Shown: positions 36,101 through 45,585 of the stretch, piece after piece
Layout: every line of letters starts with the position of its first letter
Numbering within the stretch: the stretch's first letter is position 1
Assembly (NCBI GenBank): GCA_946480695.1
Contig: CAMLKG010000019.1
Coordinates: 1 to 64,000, forward strand
DNA length: 64,000 bases
Reading direction: 5' to 3'
From: an uncultured Cellvibrio sp.
GTDB lineage: Bacteria > Pseudomonadota > Gammaproteobacteria > Pseudomonadales > Cellvibrionaceae
Translations under genes and position numbers: made by a program
Notes under the pieces: generated by a model
Told to the model about the DNA's origin: nothing
What the model saw: only the letters and a program-made list of their open reading frames with translations
Databases searched by the model: none

Positions 36101-38084
36101 CGTTGAATGCATCGCTGTCAGCCTGGCCGTTCCAGATTGCCGCAAAGGCGCTCATAAACTGGTTTCGAATTGCGTGCAAATCCATGGTGCTGGAAAATTG
36201 GTGGGCCAGCTTGAAATCATGCAACCAGATAACCGCGCCTGATTGTGTACGTATATCGTAAGCGCTTTCACTGACCACCCTGAAACCAAGGTTTTCCAAC
36301 ACCGGAATAACATCGGATAACGCCAGCGTATGTTGGCGATGGAAGACTTTAAAATGAATCAGCGCAGCAGGTTCATTGGTTAATGAATGATAAACGCTGA
36401 GGGCGACAGATTGCCGCTCCGATAGCTCCGCGATGGAGTGGATATCCTGTACCGCGGTGCGCGCATCATATTGTTCCTGGTATGACGGGGAAAACGCATC
36501 GCGATATTCACGCAACAGTTGTGCACTGACTTCTTCCCCATGCGCTTCTAATAGCGCAGTGTGTAAATAATCCTGCCATGAGCGAGTAATATTGATGATT
36601 CCCGCTTGCAAGGTATCCACGTCAATGTGCGTTGGCATGGCGCCATCAATCTTAAAAACCAAATAAACGCGAGCGAGGATGGATTCCGAAAAATAAGTAG
36701 TAAACTCGCACTCATGCGAACCTATTGCATCACCGATCAACTGCTGGATTTGCAAACGCACCCTGGTAGAAAAATAGTCGCGCGGGACATAGACAATGAA
36801 ATTAATAAACTTGCCAAAAGGATCGCGCCGCATAAACAAACGTACCATTGAGCGTTCATTGATACGCAGCACCCCCGTCAGGGTTTCATAAAGTTCGGTA
36901 GTGTTGCTAAGGAATAACTCATTGCGCGGAAAAGTTTCCACTATCTGGCGAAAATTTTTGCCGTCATGGCTGTTTTCATCCAAGCCGGTGCGTTCTATTA
37001 AATGGGCGACCCTGGTTGAAATCAGCGGAATATCCCGCGTATTCATTAAATACACCGCTGATGTGTAAAGCCCCAGGAAGCGCGCCTCCCCAATCACCTC
37101 ACCCTGTGTATTAAAACGTTTAACAATGACATAGTCGGAATAGGCGTAACGATGTACACGTGCGCGGATGGACGATTTGGAAAATGTAATCACCTGAGGC
37201 ACCAGATGAAACCTGGCCATTCCTTCATTAAATAATTCCACCGCCAGTTGCGGGGCCGGATTATTACGCAATGAAAAAATTCCCAAGCGCTGTCCCGGTA
37301 TTTCACATAGCGTTTTTTTGCCTTCGACATCGCGAAATTCGTATTCGGAATACCCCAGGAAGGTAAATTTATCTTCCGTTAACCAACGCAGGAACGCTTT
37401 ACTCTCCTGGATGCTTGCCGCCGCAGGGGCGCGAATTGCGTGGGCCAGATTTTGTTCCATTGCCAGGGCTGCGGAACGCATGGGTTGATAATCGCTGACG
37501 ACACGATCCACTTCGCGCAAAATGTCGTGCAGGCTGATGCAGATAGCTGCCAGTTCCTGTGGATCGGTGTGGGCACTTATTTCCATTACGATAAGCGCCT
37601 CCTTATGTGTTGCCTGGGCGCCGCTTAATGCGCTTCCATTGTCAGCTTTTCCCAATTGCACCAGGTTATGTTGCGAGTCGCGCACCAGACCGAGCACCGT
37701 ACTTTTAATTGCGTAGATAGCGATATTGCGCCGATTTAATTCAATGCGAATGGAATCCACCAGAAAAGGCATATCTTTTTGCAGTACCACCAACACCGTA
37801 TGCGGGCATACCCAGGCGTCCTCCGCCAGGGAGGGATTGAACAGGCGTAACCTTGGCCCCTCTCCATCATAGTGCTGGATGAATTGCCACCACTGGTAGA
37901 GGCTGCCAAATACATCGCTCAAACGCCGCCCCATCAACTCTTCCAGGGGATAATGATTGAAGAAACGGCGAGCCAGTTCCTGGACTTGCTCCAACTCTGC
38001 CGCAGGTAACTTTTGCGCCGCATAACTGCGGAATTCAGCCAAAAATTCGGCAAGTTCAGGTTGGCTAACCAGAGGGCTGTTCAT
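33189..38084 (-). CDS. gdhB: NAD-dependent glutamate dehydrogenase, large type
   Basis: This 1631-residue enzyme belongs to the large (about 180 kDa) bacterial NAD-GDH class, which deaminates glutamate to 2-oxoglutarate in glutamate and arginine catabolism. The catalytic core is recognised in RGGLRWSDRLQDYRTEVLGL and VPSGAKGGFV, with NAD-binding-type SVLGIGDMSGDVFGNGM. Long N- and C-terminal regulatory regions flank it. A GGAG-type ribosome binding site precedes its ATG, and its upstream region carries the CTTGTAA inverted repeat listed below. It is divergent from the MoxR operon. Confidence 0.96.
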   Translation of the reverse strand: MNSPLVSQPELAEFLAEFRSYAAQKLPAAELEQVQELARRFFNHYPLEELMGRRLSDVFGSLYQWWQFIQHYDGEGPRLRLFNPSLAEDAWVCPHTVLVVLQKDMPFLVDSIRIELNRRNIAIYAIKSTVLGLVRDSQHNLVQLGKADNGSALSGAQATHKEALIVMEISAHTDPQELAAICISLHDILREVDRVVSDYQPMRSAALAMEQNLAHAIRAPAAASIQESKAFLRWLTEDKFTFLGYSEYEFRDVEGKKTLCEIPGQRLGIFSLRNNPAPQLAVELFNEGMARFHLVPQVITFSKSSIRARVHRYAYSDYVIVKRFNTQGEVIGEARFLGLYTSAVYLMNTRDIPLISTRVAHLIERTGLDENSHDGKNFRQIVETFPRNELFLSNTTELYETLTGVLRINERSMVRLFMRRDPFGKFINFIVYVPRDYFSTRVRLQIQQLIGDAIGSHECEFTTYFSESILARVYLVFKIDGAMPTHIDVDTLQAGIINITRSWQDYLHTALLEAHGEEVSAQLLREYRDAFSPSYQEQYDARTAVQDIHSIAELSERQSVALSVYHSLTNEPAALIHFKVFHRQHTLALSDVIPVLENLGFRVVSESAYDIRTQSGAVIWLHDFKLAHQFSSTMDLHAIRNQFMSAFAAIWNGQADSDAFNALITTAGLRWREAVMLRAYAGYMHQTLFPFSAGYIAVALTNQAALTHKLVELFALKFDPELVDETTSERMDTLRADIIQRLDAVANLNDDRIIRRFLALIDNTLRTNFYQRDEQGQPKSYLSLKFSPRQLIDIPVPRPLYEIFVYSPRVEGVHLRTSKVARGGLRWSDRLQDYRTEVLGLVKAQQVKNAVIVPSGAKGGFVCKKMPANATREQQQVEGIACYQLFIRGLLDLTDNLIEGRVCAPEKVVRYDDDDPYLVVAADKGTASFSDIANKISAEYNHWLGDAFASGGSQGYDHKGMGITARGAWISVQRHFREKNIDVQNQSVSVLGIGDMSGDVFGNGMILSNAIRLVAAFNHQHIFIDPNPDPLASFAERQRLFQLPKSTWDDYEKSLVSEGGGIFNRNAKSIVITPQMRTRFALDAATLTPMELINELLKSPVDLIWNGGIGTYVKASAESNAEVGDKTNDNLRVNGNELRCKVFAEGGNLGMTQRGRVEYCLNGGACNTDFIDNAGGVDCSDHEVNIKILLNEIVANGDLTQKQRNQLLLDMTDNVAQLVLHNNSRQTQAISVAQSEALKRSAEYRRFMSALQAAKRLDRKLEFLPNDDVLLERQTHGKGLTRPELAVLISYAKAVLKEDLTNSDLVDDEYMVSFIETAFPHKIAQLFPLALRNHRLRREIVATQVANDIVNTMGISFAQRLMEATGASAADVAKAYVIARDIYAMPAFLGALDDATRIPDDLQLQLINDMMRKIRRATRWFLRNRRSYLNPASEVELFAPGMRHINEHLPQLLTGDALAEWNTNSQKFRDLGLPEELVKRVAHPADLYSGLSVVEAARIANQDINQLAQIYFAVGNYLSLPWFANQISNLPVDNYWQAMAREAYLSDLESQLRSLSISLIRFKDEQISLDELISRWSEQHKRLIARWKTMVNELQAVNGTDFAMIAVALRDLLDLAQASQHCDGLESCPIN

Positions 38085-38141
38085 TGCCTCGTCTCCTTAG
38101 GGAAAGAAACCCATATGCTTTTTAAGCCTAGTCGAAAATTT

Positions 38142-38165
38142 CTTGTAAACAGTTGAAATTACAAG
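38142..38165. promoter_or_regulatory. Inverted repeat upstream of gdhB
   Basis: CTTGTAA and TTACAAG form a 7-bp inverted repeat around a 10-bp spacer, 57 bp upstream of the gdhB start and 139 bp from the MoxR start. It is a possible operator in the shared 220-bp divergent promoter region. No known motif name fits it. Confidence 0.35.
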
Positions 38166-38304
38166 GAACTGCCTCCAGATCGCACAGTCTATCCTGCGCA
38201 CTCCGGTGCCAATATCCACAGTGTTACAAGACCATAAATCCAATGACACCAACCGGCAGATTGAGTTTGCTGTCGGCGATCAGCTAAAGGGGACTTCCGT
38301 TACC

Positions 38305-39264
38305 ATGCAGGCCTACCAACACATCCAATCGCTTAACACCTGGCTTAACGACCAGATTATCGGCCAGGAGCATTTGATCCAGCGCCTGCTCATTGCCCTG
38401 CTCGCCGATGGCCACCTGTTGGTTGAAGGTGCACCCGGCCTTGCAAAAACCAAGGCAATCAAAACCCTGTCGCAAGCAATTGAAGGTAATTTCCATCGTA
38501 TCCAGTTCACCCCGGACCTGCTGCCTTCCGACGTTACGGGTACTGACATCTATCGCCCCGAACAAAACCGCTTTGAATTCCAGCCCGGCCCGATTTTCCA
38601 TAACCTGGTATTGGCCGATGAGATCAACCGCGCCCCGGCAAAAGTCCAATCCGCGCTATTGGAGGCCATGGCTGAACGCCAGGTGAGTGTGGGCAGTAAA
38701 ACCTATCCCTTGCCGGGATTGTTTATGGTGATGGCAACCCAAAACCCGATAGAACAAGAAGGCACCTACCCTTTGCCGGAAGCCCAGCTCGACCGCTTTT
38801 TGCTGCATGTCATTGTGGATTACCCCAGCCTGGACGCCGAACGCCGTATATTGCAGCTTGCACGCAATGAGGCGGCAGCTGTCGCAACAAGCCAGCCCGA
38901 GGTTATCAGCCAGGCCGCCATCGATACCGCACGCAAGGAAATCCTGGCGATCCATATGGCGGAATCCATTGAGGACTATATTGTTCACCTCATCAATGCC
39001 ACTCGCCGCCCCGGCCAATATTCGGAGGAACTGGATGAGTTAATTGAATATGGTGCGAGCCCGCGCGCGACCATTGCCCTGGATCGCTGTGCCCGCGCCC
39101 ATGCATGGTTAAACGGCCGTGATTTTGTCAGCCCCGATGATGTACAGGCCGTCGCCCATGATGTGCTTCGCCATCGTTTAATTCTGAGTTTTGAAGCGGA
39201 GGCAACAGGCACCACACCCAATCACGCGATTGATAAATTATTGGCTGCCGTTCCCCTGAGCTGA
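38305..39264 (+). CDS. MoxR-family AAA ATPase
   Basis: The 319-residue product has a Walker A motif GAPGLAKTK (about residues 41-49), the Walker B LVLADEINRAPAK, and the MoxR core (AAA_3), with the helical lid domain near the C-terminus. MoxR proteins act as chaperone-like ATPases with vWA-domain partners, and vWA genes follow in the same operon. I chose the ATG at 38305 because the family homology begins there; a GTG at 38206 would add 33 unaligned residues. Confidence 0.93.
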   Translation: MQAYQHIQSLNTWLNDQIIGQEHLIQRLLIALLADGHLLVEGAPGLAKTKAIKTLSQAIEGNFHRIQFTPDLLPSDVTGTDIYRPEQNRFEFQPGPIFHNLVLADEINRAPAKVQSALLEAMAERQVSVGSKTYPLPGLFMVMATQNPIEQEGTYPLPEAQLDRFLLHVIVDYPSLDAERRILQLARNEAAAVATSQPEVISQAAIDTARKEILAIHMAESIEDYIVHLINATRRPGQYSEELDELIEYGASPRATIALDRCARAHAWLNGRDFVSPDDVQAVAHDVLRHRLILSFEAEATGTTPNHAIDKLLAAVPLS

Positions 39265-39290
39265 TGTACCTAAGCTAATGTCGCGAGCGA

Positions 39291-40250
39291 ATGGTTATGA
39301 ATGAATTGCAGCAAGATTTGAATCCGCGCGGTGCCTACACCGAATTGGGCGCACTCCTGCGTTGCCGGTTTGCCGCGCAGGATTTAAAACTCTTCGCCCA
39401 TCAACCTGCGCGCAGTTTGCTGTCGGGGGGTGAGCGCACCCGTTTTCGTGGCCGGGGAATGGATTTTGAAGAAGTACGCCTTTACCAGCTGGGCGACGAT
39501 ATTCGCTCCATCGACTGGCGGGTCACGGCGCGCACCCAGGTTGCGCACACCAAAATTTTTCGTGAAGAACGCGAGCGGCCGGTATTTATGCTGGTGGACC
39601 AACGCTCGCCATTATTTTTTGGTAGCCACCAGTGTTTTAAATCGGTATTGGCGGCCCATATTGCCGCGCTGCTGAGCTGGGCCGCACTGGCAAACGGTGA
39701 TCGCCTGGGTGCACTGGTGTTTGGGGATTACGACCAGCGCGACGTCCGCCCGCGCCGCAGTAAACATGCAGTACTGGAATTGCTCCATCAATTGCAGGAT
39801 TACAATCACCGGTTGAAGTCACCCATTGCACCGGAAGCGGAAAACAACCAGCATCCCAACGAATTACATAAGATACTGGCGGATGCGCGCCGCATCGCCA
39901 AACCGGGTTGCGCATTATTTATCATCAGCGACTTCCACGATATGAATGCTGCTTGTGAGCAGCAATTATTTGACCTGGCTCGCCACACCGACATCACACT
40001 GATTCATATTTACGATCCGCTTGAACGCCAATTAACCAGCAATACACCATTAACCATCAGCAATGGCCGTGAGCGTTTGCAGCTCGCCGCGAATGAGAAA
40101 TCATTCCAGCAGGCTTTCAAATCCCACTTCGACGAACATCTCAACGGGTTGGTCCAACTGTGCAAGCGCCTGCGTATTCCCTTGCTAAGTTACTCAACCG
40201 ACGATGATATACAGGAAGGTTTACGCAAAGCCTTCGGTCGAAAAAAATAA
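39291..40250 (+). CDS. DUF58 domain protein of the MoxR-Bat operon
   Basis: This 319-residue protein has the DUF58 core GRGMDFEEVRLYQLGDDIRSIDWRVTARTQ, continuing with KIFREERERPVFMLVDQ. DUF58 proteins have a vWA-like fold and are standard partners of MoxR ATPases. It lies 26 nt after the MoxR gene and 15 nt before the DUF4381 gene, in one operon. It has no membrane segment. Role: probable substrate adaptor, from family context only. Confidence 0.9.
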   Translation: MVMNELQQDLNPRGAYTELGALLRCRFAAQDLKLFAHQPARSLLSGGERTRFRGRGMDFEEVRLYQLGDDIRSIDWRVTARTQVAHTKIFREERERPVFMLVDQRSPLFFGSHQCFKSVLAAHIAALLSWAALANGDRLGALVFGDYDQRDVRPRRSKHAVLELLHQLQDYNHRLKSPIAPEAENNQHPNELHKILADARRIAKPGCALFIISDFHDMNAACEQQLFDLARHTDITLIHIYDPLERQLTSNTPLTISNGRERLQLAANEKSFQQAFKSHFDEHLNGLVQLCKRLRIPLLSYSTDDDIQEGLRKAFGRKK

Positions 40251-40265
40251 TTGAATTGATTATCT

Positions 40266-40820
40266 ATGCAACCTAACCCATCACCACTTGATCAACTTGC
40301 CGATATTCATCTCCCTGCGTCCGTCAGTTGGTGGCCCCTGGCTCCAGGTTGGTGGGCATTGCTGGCCTTATTAGTGATCGCACTCATTGCCATTTTCACC
40401 TGGCGTTATCGCGCGCAACAAAATCGTTATCGCAAATTGGCCCAGCACGAATTGGATCGTATTTATAACGAGTACCAACATACCCGGGACGCCGCGGCCT
40501 TTTTGCATGAAACCAGTGTGCTGTTGCGCCGCACGGCATTAACAGCCTATCCGCAGATATTTAACGCCAGTATAAAAGGCCAGGCCTGGTTGAATTGGCT
40601 GGATAGTGTTTGCCCCACCAAACACAAAGGCTCTGTATTGCGCTTTAACAGTGAATGCGGCCAACAATTATTGACGGCAAGCTACCAGAAGAATCCAGTC
40701 ATTGATGCTGCATCGCTTTATGTTGTGTGTAGCAATTGGCTGGCGCAGCATCGCAATCATCGCCAAAAAATGCCTAACCGCAAACCAACGAAACAGATCG
40801 CGGAGGCAACTCATGTTTGA
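40266..40820 (+). CDS. DUF4381 membrane protein of the MoxR-Bat operon
   Basis: The 184-residue product opens with an N-terminal PLDQLADIHLPASVSWWPLAPGWW motif. It then has one membrane helix (LLALLVIALIAIFTWRY) and a cytoplasmic helical region with TAYPQIFNASIKGQAWLNWLD. This is DUF4381, found between DUF58 and vWA genes in Bat operons. Its 3' end overlaps the BatA start by 8 nt, so translation is coupled. Confidence 0.88.
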   Translation: MQPNPSPLDQLADIHLPASVSWWPLAPGWWALLALLVIALIAIFTWRYRAQQNRYRKLAQHELDRIYNEYQHTRDAAAFLHETSVLLRRTALTAYPQIFNASIKGQAWLNWLDSVCPTKHKGSVLRFNSECGQQLLTASYQKNPVIDAASLYVVCSNWLAQHRNHRQKMPNRKPTKQIAEATHV

Positions 40821-41835
40821 AATGCAATGGCCTTATTTGTTACTGCTCGCGCCCTTACCCCTGGCGATGAAATTCATCGCGCCTAAAAAGCGTGTGGAAG
40901 CGGCCTTGCGTGTTCCTTTTTATCAACACGCCAGCCAATTGGAACAGCGCAATCGTTTAAGCATTGGCAAACGGCCGGCAAAATTATTCGCCTTGTGGGC
41001 CATGTGGTTGAGCTGTTTGTTTGCGGCTACCAATCCGCAATGGGTAGGCGAACCTATGAGTATGCCCTCCAGCGGGCGGGACCTATTAATGGCGGTGGAT
41101 ATTTCGGGGAGTATGGAACAAACGGATATGGTGCTTAACGGCTACCGTATCACCCGCTTGATGGCGGTAAAAAAAGTCATCGGGGATTTCGTAACGCGCC
41201 GCAATACTGATCGTCTCGGTTTGATTCTGTTTGGTGCCCAGGCGTATTTGCAGGCTCCCCTGACCTATGATCGCCAAACAGTGAATGAATTATTGCAGGA
41301 AGCGCAAATCGGCTTTGCGGGTCGCGAAACGGCGATTGGCGATGCTATAGCGCTGGCGGTAAAACGCCTGCGGGATCGCCCCGACAGCAGCCGTGTTTTG
41401 GTACTGCTTACGGATGGTGCCAATACCGCCGGTGTGCTCACACCCGATAAAGCCACAGAGCTCGCGCAAAAAGCCGATATAAAAATTTACACCATCGCCT
41501 TCGGTGCGGAATCCATGGAAGTACCTGGTTTATTTGGTTCGCGCACGATCAATCCTTCGCGCGACCTGGATGAACCCACCATGATTGCCATCGCGGAAAA
41601 AACCGGTGGTAAATATTTCCGCGCACGCAACCTGGAAGAATTGGATCAAATCCATCGCGAATTGGACAAGCTCGAACCCATTGAAATTGAAGCAGAGACG
41701 TTTCGCCCGGTGCAAACCTTATTTTATTGGCCATTGGGATTCGCACTATTGCTAAGCCTGGCGATGGCATTAATCCATGTATGGCCGGGTCGCACTATTC
41801 GCCGCGAGGCGGGCATGGTGGAGGCAAAACAATGA
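40813..41835 (+). CDS. batA: BatA-type vWA membrane protein
   Basis: The 340-residue product has an N-terminal membrane segment (WPYLLLLAPLPLAMK), and a vWA domain with the MIDAS sequence MAVDISGSMEQTDM. The Thr/Asp elements VLLTDGANTAG are also seen, and a C-terminal membrane helix follows (TLFYWPLGFALLLSLAMAL). It starts with GGAGG 7 nt upstream and overlaps the DUF4381 stop. In other bacteria Bat proteins form a periplasmic or membrane complex for stress tolerance. Its stop overlaps the batB start as ATGA. Confidence 0.92.
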   Translation: MFEMQWPYLLLLAPLPLAMKFIAPKKRVEAALRVPFYQHASQLEQRNRLSIGKRPAKLFALWAMWLSCLFAATNPQWVGEPMSMPSSGRDLLMAVDISGSMEQTDMVLNGYRITRLMAVKKVIGDFVTRRNTDRLGLILFGAQAYLQAPLTYDRQTVNELLQEAQIGFAGRETAIGDAIALAVKRLRDRPDSSRVLVLLTDGANTAGVLTPDKATELAQKADIKIYTIAFGAESMEVPGLFGSRTINPSRDLDEPTMIAIAEKTGGKYFRARNLEELDQIHRELDKLEPIEIEAETFRPVQTLFYWPLGFALLLSLAMALIHVWPGRTIRREAGMVEAKQ

Positions 41836-43817
41836 ATTCAATGGAAATCATCTACCAGCAATTTCATTTCCTGCGTCCCTGGTGGCTACTAGCTTTGGCC
41901 CCTGCGCTGTTGCTCGCCATTGTGTTGTGGACCCAAAAACAACGCGCGCGCCAATGGCAACAAATAGTTTCACCGGAATTATTAAAGTATTTATTGGACG
42001 GGCAAACCACACGCACCAATCCATTGCAAATAGCGGCGCTATTGGCCTGTTGGATAGTTGCTTGCGTTGCGTTAGCAGGCCCCAGTTGGGAAAAACGTCC
42101 CGTCGCAGTGGAAAAAAACCAGCAAGCCCTGGTTATTATGCTCGACCTTTCTCCATCCATGATGAGCGAAGACATCAAGCCCTCACGGTTGGTAAGGGCG
42201 CGTTTAAAAATGATTGATTTATTGCGCGAGCGTAAAGATGGCCAAACTGCATTGCTGGTTTACGCCGGTGATGTCCATGTGGTGACACCGCTTACTGACG
42301 ACGTGGAAACCATCATTAATATAATCCCCGCATTGCACCCGAATGTTATGCCCGCCGAGGGCAGTAACACTGAAGCAGCGGTTGAGCGCGGCCTGGAATT
42401 ATTAAAAGACGCAGGTATACCGCAAGGTGATTTATTGTTGATTACCGACGGCATAATCGGGGACGCGCAATACAGCATTATCGAAACCATGAAGCAAAAT
42501 AGCCTTTATCGTTTATCCATCATGGGTGTGGGCGGCACAGAACCTACGCCGATCCCCAGCAACAAAGGTGGTTTTGTGCGCGATGGCAAGCGCAATATTG
42601 TCACAACCCAATTAAATGCAGGCGAATTGCAATCGCTTGCAAACCAAACCCGCGGACGCTATCGCACCCTGGCAAATAACAGCAGCGATATAGATTACCT
42701 GATGGATTTACCCGCGCCGGAACAACAGGAAACACAAAAAGTCGATCGTGAATTTGATAGCTGGTACGACCGGGGCCATTGGCTGGCACTGCTGCTATTA
42801 CCCGCCCTGTTTTACTGCTTCCGCCGCGGGGTATTGTTAAGCCTGTGGTTGATACCGCTCGCGGCATTAATGCCGAACAAAAGTTACGCCTTCGATTGGG
42901 ATGATTTATGGAAAAATAAAAACCAGCAAGCATACGCACAGTTGCAACAACAAAAAGCGGCTGAAGCAGCACAAAATTTTAATGATCCGCAGTGGAAAGC
43001 CAGCGCCCAATACCGTGCAGGGGATTACGCGGCGGCTGCGCAAACCTTTTCCCAATTTGATAGTGCTGACGCGCACTATAACCGTGGCAACTCCCTTGCC
43101 AAGGCCGGTAAATTACCCGAGGCTATCAAAGCCTATGAGGAAGCATTGAAAAAACAGCCGGACATGGCTGACGCTAAAAAAAACCGCAAGCTGGTTGAAG
43201 AATTGATCAAACAACAGCAACAAAACCAGGAGCAACAAAACCCGGAACAAAATTCCGATCAGCAACAGGATGACAAGAATAAACAGGACGAACAGCAAGG
43301 CCAGCAAAACCAAGGTAATCAGGAACAGTCAAAGCAAGGCCAAAGCAACCAGGGCCAAAGCCAGGACAACCAAAATCAACAAAACCAGTCACAACAGGAC
43401 CAGGAACAACAACAGCAGGACATGAAAGACCAGGCGCAAAAGGATCGGCAACATGAGCAACAAAACCAGGCGCAACCATCCGACGCAGAGCAACAGCAGG
43501 CCGAGCAGGAACAAGCCGGGCAGCTAAAGCAGGATGAAGAAAAAAAGAGTGATGAAGAAAAAACCGCCCAGGCAACGCAACGCGCAGAAAAGGAACAACG
43601 GGAACAGGCAGGGCAACAATTACCTGCGGTAACACCGAAGGATGATGGTTTAACTGATGAAGAACGCCAGGCAATGGAGCAATGGTTACGACGTGTGCCC
43701 GATGATCCGGGCGGCTTGTTGCGGAACAAATTTAATTACGAGCATTACAAACGCAACCAGGAAATTTTAAACGGCGAATGGTCCGCCCCGGAAAATGGCG
43801 CAGAGGATCGGTGGTAA
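41832..43817 (+). CDS. BatB-BatC fusion: vWA domain, TPR and Gln-rich region
   Basis: This 661-residue protein fuses two usual Bat proteins. The BatB part has membrane segments near residues 17-33, 58-76 and 315-350, and a vWA MIDAS at about 100 (LDLSPSMMS). A TPR stretch (AQYRAGDYAAAAQTFSQFDS and repeats) then corresponds to BatC, followed by a highly charged Gln/Asn/Lys/Asp-rich tract of about 150 residues. The end DGLTDEERQAMEQWLRRVPDDPGGLLRNKF is the conserved Bat C-terminus. Expected orientation is with the TPR and Gln-rich part on one face of the inner membrane. It is followed 2 nt later by batD. Confidence 0.93.
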   Translation: MNSMEIIYQQFHFLRPWWLLALAPALLLAIVLWTQKQRARQWQQIVSPELLKYLLDGQTTRTNPLQIAALLACWIVACVALAGPSWEKRPVAVEKNQQALVIMLDLSPSMMSEDIKPSRLVRARLKMIDLLRERKDGQTALLVYAGDVHVVTPLTDDVETIINIIPALHPNVMPAEGSNTEAAVERGLELLKDAGIPQGDLLLITDGIIGDAQYSIIETMKQNSLYRLSIMGVGGTEPTPIPSNKGGFVRDGKRNIVTTQLNAGELQSLANQTRGRYRTLANNSSDIDYLMDLPAPEQQETQKVDREFDSWYDRGHWLALLLLPALFYCFRRGVLLSLWLIPLAALMPNKSYAFDWDDLWKNKNQQAYAQLQQQKAAEAAQNFNDPQWKASAQYRAGDYAAAAQTFSQFDSADAHYNRGNSLAKAGKLPEAIKAYEEALKKQPDMADAKKNRKLVEELIKQQQQNQEQQNPEQNSDQQQDDKNKQDEQQGQQNQGNQEQSKQGQSNQGQSQDNQNQQNQSQQDQEQQQQDMKDQAQKDRQHEQQNQAQPSDAEQQQAEQEQAGQLKQDEEKKSDEEKTAQATQRAEKEQREQAGQQLPAVTPKDDGLTDEERQAMEQWLRRVPDDPGGLLRNKFNYEHYKRNQEILNGEWSAPENGAEDRW

Positions 43818-43819
43818 TT

Positions 43820-45574
43820 ATGAAACCTACAACATCCCTATTTAAATTTTGGTTAAGCCAGTGTCTCGGATTCGTGTTGATGATTACCGGCCTGAATGTT
43901 TTTGCAGGAAACCTGACTGCGAGTGTAGATCGGGACACACTGGGGCTGGAAGAAACATTCACCCTGGTGTTGCGCTACGATGAACAGATCAATACCACAC
44001 CTGATTACGAATTGCTGCAAAAGGATTTCGATATCCTTAACACCCAGAGTGGGACACAGATGAGCATCATCAACGGCAACATGGAAGCCTCAACAGAATG
44101 GAAAATTGCCCTGGCGCCAAAACGTATCGGCAAATTATTAATTCCTTCATTTAATATTGATGGCGCCGTCAGTGACGCGATTGAAATTACTGTGGAAGGC
44201 AGGAGCCGTAAACCCAAAGATGGGCAGAATGATGTGAGCCTTGAAATAGAAACCAGTGCGGATACAGTTTATGTACAACAACAAATCATCGTTACTCTTC
44301 GCCTTTATACGACGGTAGGGCTTTCCGGTGTAGATGCGCAACCCTTACAGGTAAAAGACGCACTGGTGGTGCAACTGGATGAAAAACAATATCAAACCAA
44401 AATCAATAACCGTCCGGGCGCGGTGGTTGAAACCCGCTATGCTATTTTTCCGCAACAAAGTGGCGAACTGATTATTCCCGGCACGCTTTATCAGGTATCA
44501 GTCAACACCGGAACGCGGGATATCTGGGACAGGTTCTATGGCAACAACCAAAATAATTTGTTGCGCCTGCGCACTGAAGAACAAAAAATAAATGTACTAC
44601 CCGCACCCGCCACCGCGAGTGGCAGCCCCTGGATGCCAGCCAACAAAGTGGAACTGATTGAACACTGGAGTGCAAGCATAGACTCACTCAAGGTGGGCGA
44701 ACCGATTACGCGCACCATTACCATCAAGGCGGAAGGTTTAACGGCGGGACAAATCAGTCCATTGGAAATTGGCAACCTGGACGGCATTACATTTTATAAA
44801 GACCAGGCGCAAAACGATGATCAGAAATCCGCGAATGGTGTCGTCGGTTCACGCATAGAAACCATCGCCATTGTGCCTACCAAGGAAGGTGTTTTCACTT
44901 TGCCACAAACCGAAGTGCGCTGGTGGAATACCCACAGCCAAATGATGGAAACCGCTTACCTGAATGCGGTAACCCTTAAAGTAGGCAGCGGTGCCATGAG
45001 CCCGCAAAACCTGGACCCGGCCACTGCCCCTGGAATAGCGCAAGGCCCCATCGATGATACAACCAGCGTCCCTATTGATACCGACACCAGGGATGCGCAA
45101 CCACACATTCAGGTAGTGAACAAAACACCGGCCTGGTTATATGTAACCAACCTGGTTTCATTCATAGTGGCCTTGTATTTCGCGATGAAATTCTGGCAAT
45201 ACAAACGTGCCCACGAGGTTAGCCAAGGCTATCGCCAGCAACGTATCCATTACCAGCGCGAAACTGAAAACGATGCCTGGAACCAGGTCAAGCGCCAACT
45301 TGCTGAAAAATCGTTAACCGGTCTTCGGAAAGCGCTGATTGATTGGGCGCAGATCCATTGGAAGTCACCTCGCATCACCAGTTTGCAAGCCATCGCGGGC
45401 CAAGCGAATATGGCTGACCTCGCTGATGAATTGCGAAAACTGGACGAAGCTATTTTTGGCAGCCGCAATGCGGTGCCAGATTTGGAAAAATTGTTACAAC
45501 TGTTGGCGAGCCTGCGACGGGAGAGGCAAAAATATTCTGCCAACAACCCAGCCTTGAAACCACTCTATCCTTGA
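43820..45574 (+). CDS. batD: BatD-type oxygen-tolerance protein
   Basis: The 584-residue product has a signal peptide (MKPTTSLFKF then a hydrophobic core ending near VFAG), long beta-rich Ig-like domains, and a C-terminal membrane helix (LYVTNLVSFIVALYFAMKF) with a cytosolic tail. The pattern (NLTASVDRDTLGLEETFTLVLRYDEQINTTPDYELLQKDFDILNTQSG) is BatD. It is the last gene of the operon and overlaps none; a terminator follows. It should anchor a periplasmic complex with BatA and BatB. Confidence 0.92.
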   Translation: MKPTTSLFKFWLSQCLGFVLMITGLNVFAGNLTASVDRDTLGLEETFTLVLRYDEQINTTPDYELLQKDFDILNTQSGTQMSIINGNMEASTEWKIALAPKRIGKLLIPSFNIDGAVSDAIEITVEGRSRKPKDGQNDVSLEIETSADTVYVQQQIIVTLRLYTTVGLSGVDAQPLQVKDALVVQLDEKQYQTKINNRPGAVVETRYAIFPQQSGELIIPGTLYQVSVNTGTRDIWDRFYGNNQNNLLRLRTEEQKINVLPAPATASGSPWMPANKVELIEHWSASIDSLKVGEPITRTITIKAEGLTAGQISPLEIGNLDGITFYKDQAQNDDQKSANGVVGSRIETIAIVPTKEGVFTLPQTEVRWWNTHSQMMETAYLNAVTLKVGSGAMSPQNLDPATAPGIAQGPIDDTTSVPIDTDTRDAQPHIQVVNKTPAWLYVTNLVSFIVALYFAMKFWQYKRAHEVSQGYRQQRIHYQRETENDAWNQVKRQLAEKSLTGLRKALIDWAQIHWKSPRITSLQAIAGQANMADLADELRKLDEAIFGSRNAVPDLEKLLQLLASLRRERQKYSANNPALKPLYP

Positions 45575-45585
45575 GTAATTTAAAA

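Noticed and set aside
43200..43640. Opposite-strand frames over the Gln-rich tract of the BatB-BatC fusion
   Set aside because: Low-complexity codon composition produces long antisense frames; no start signals support them.
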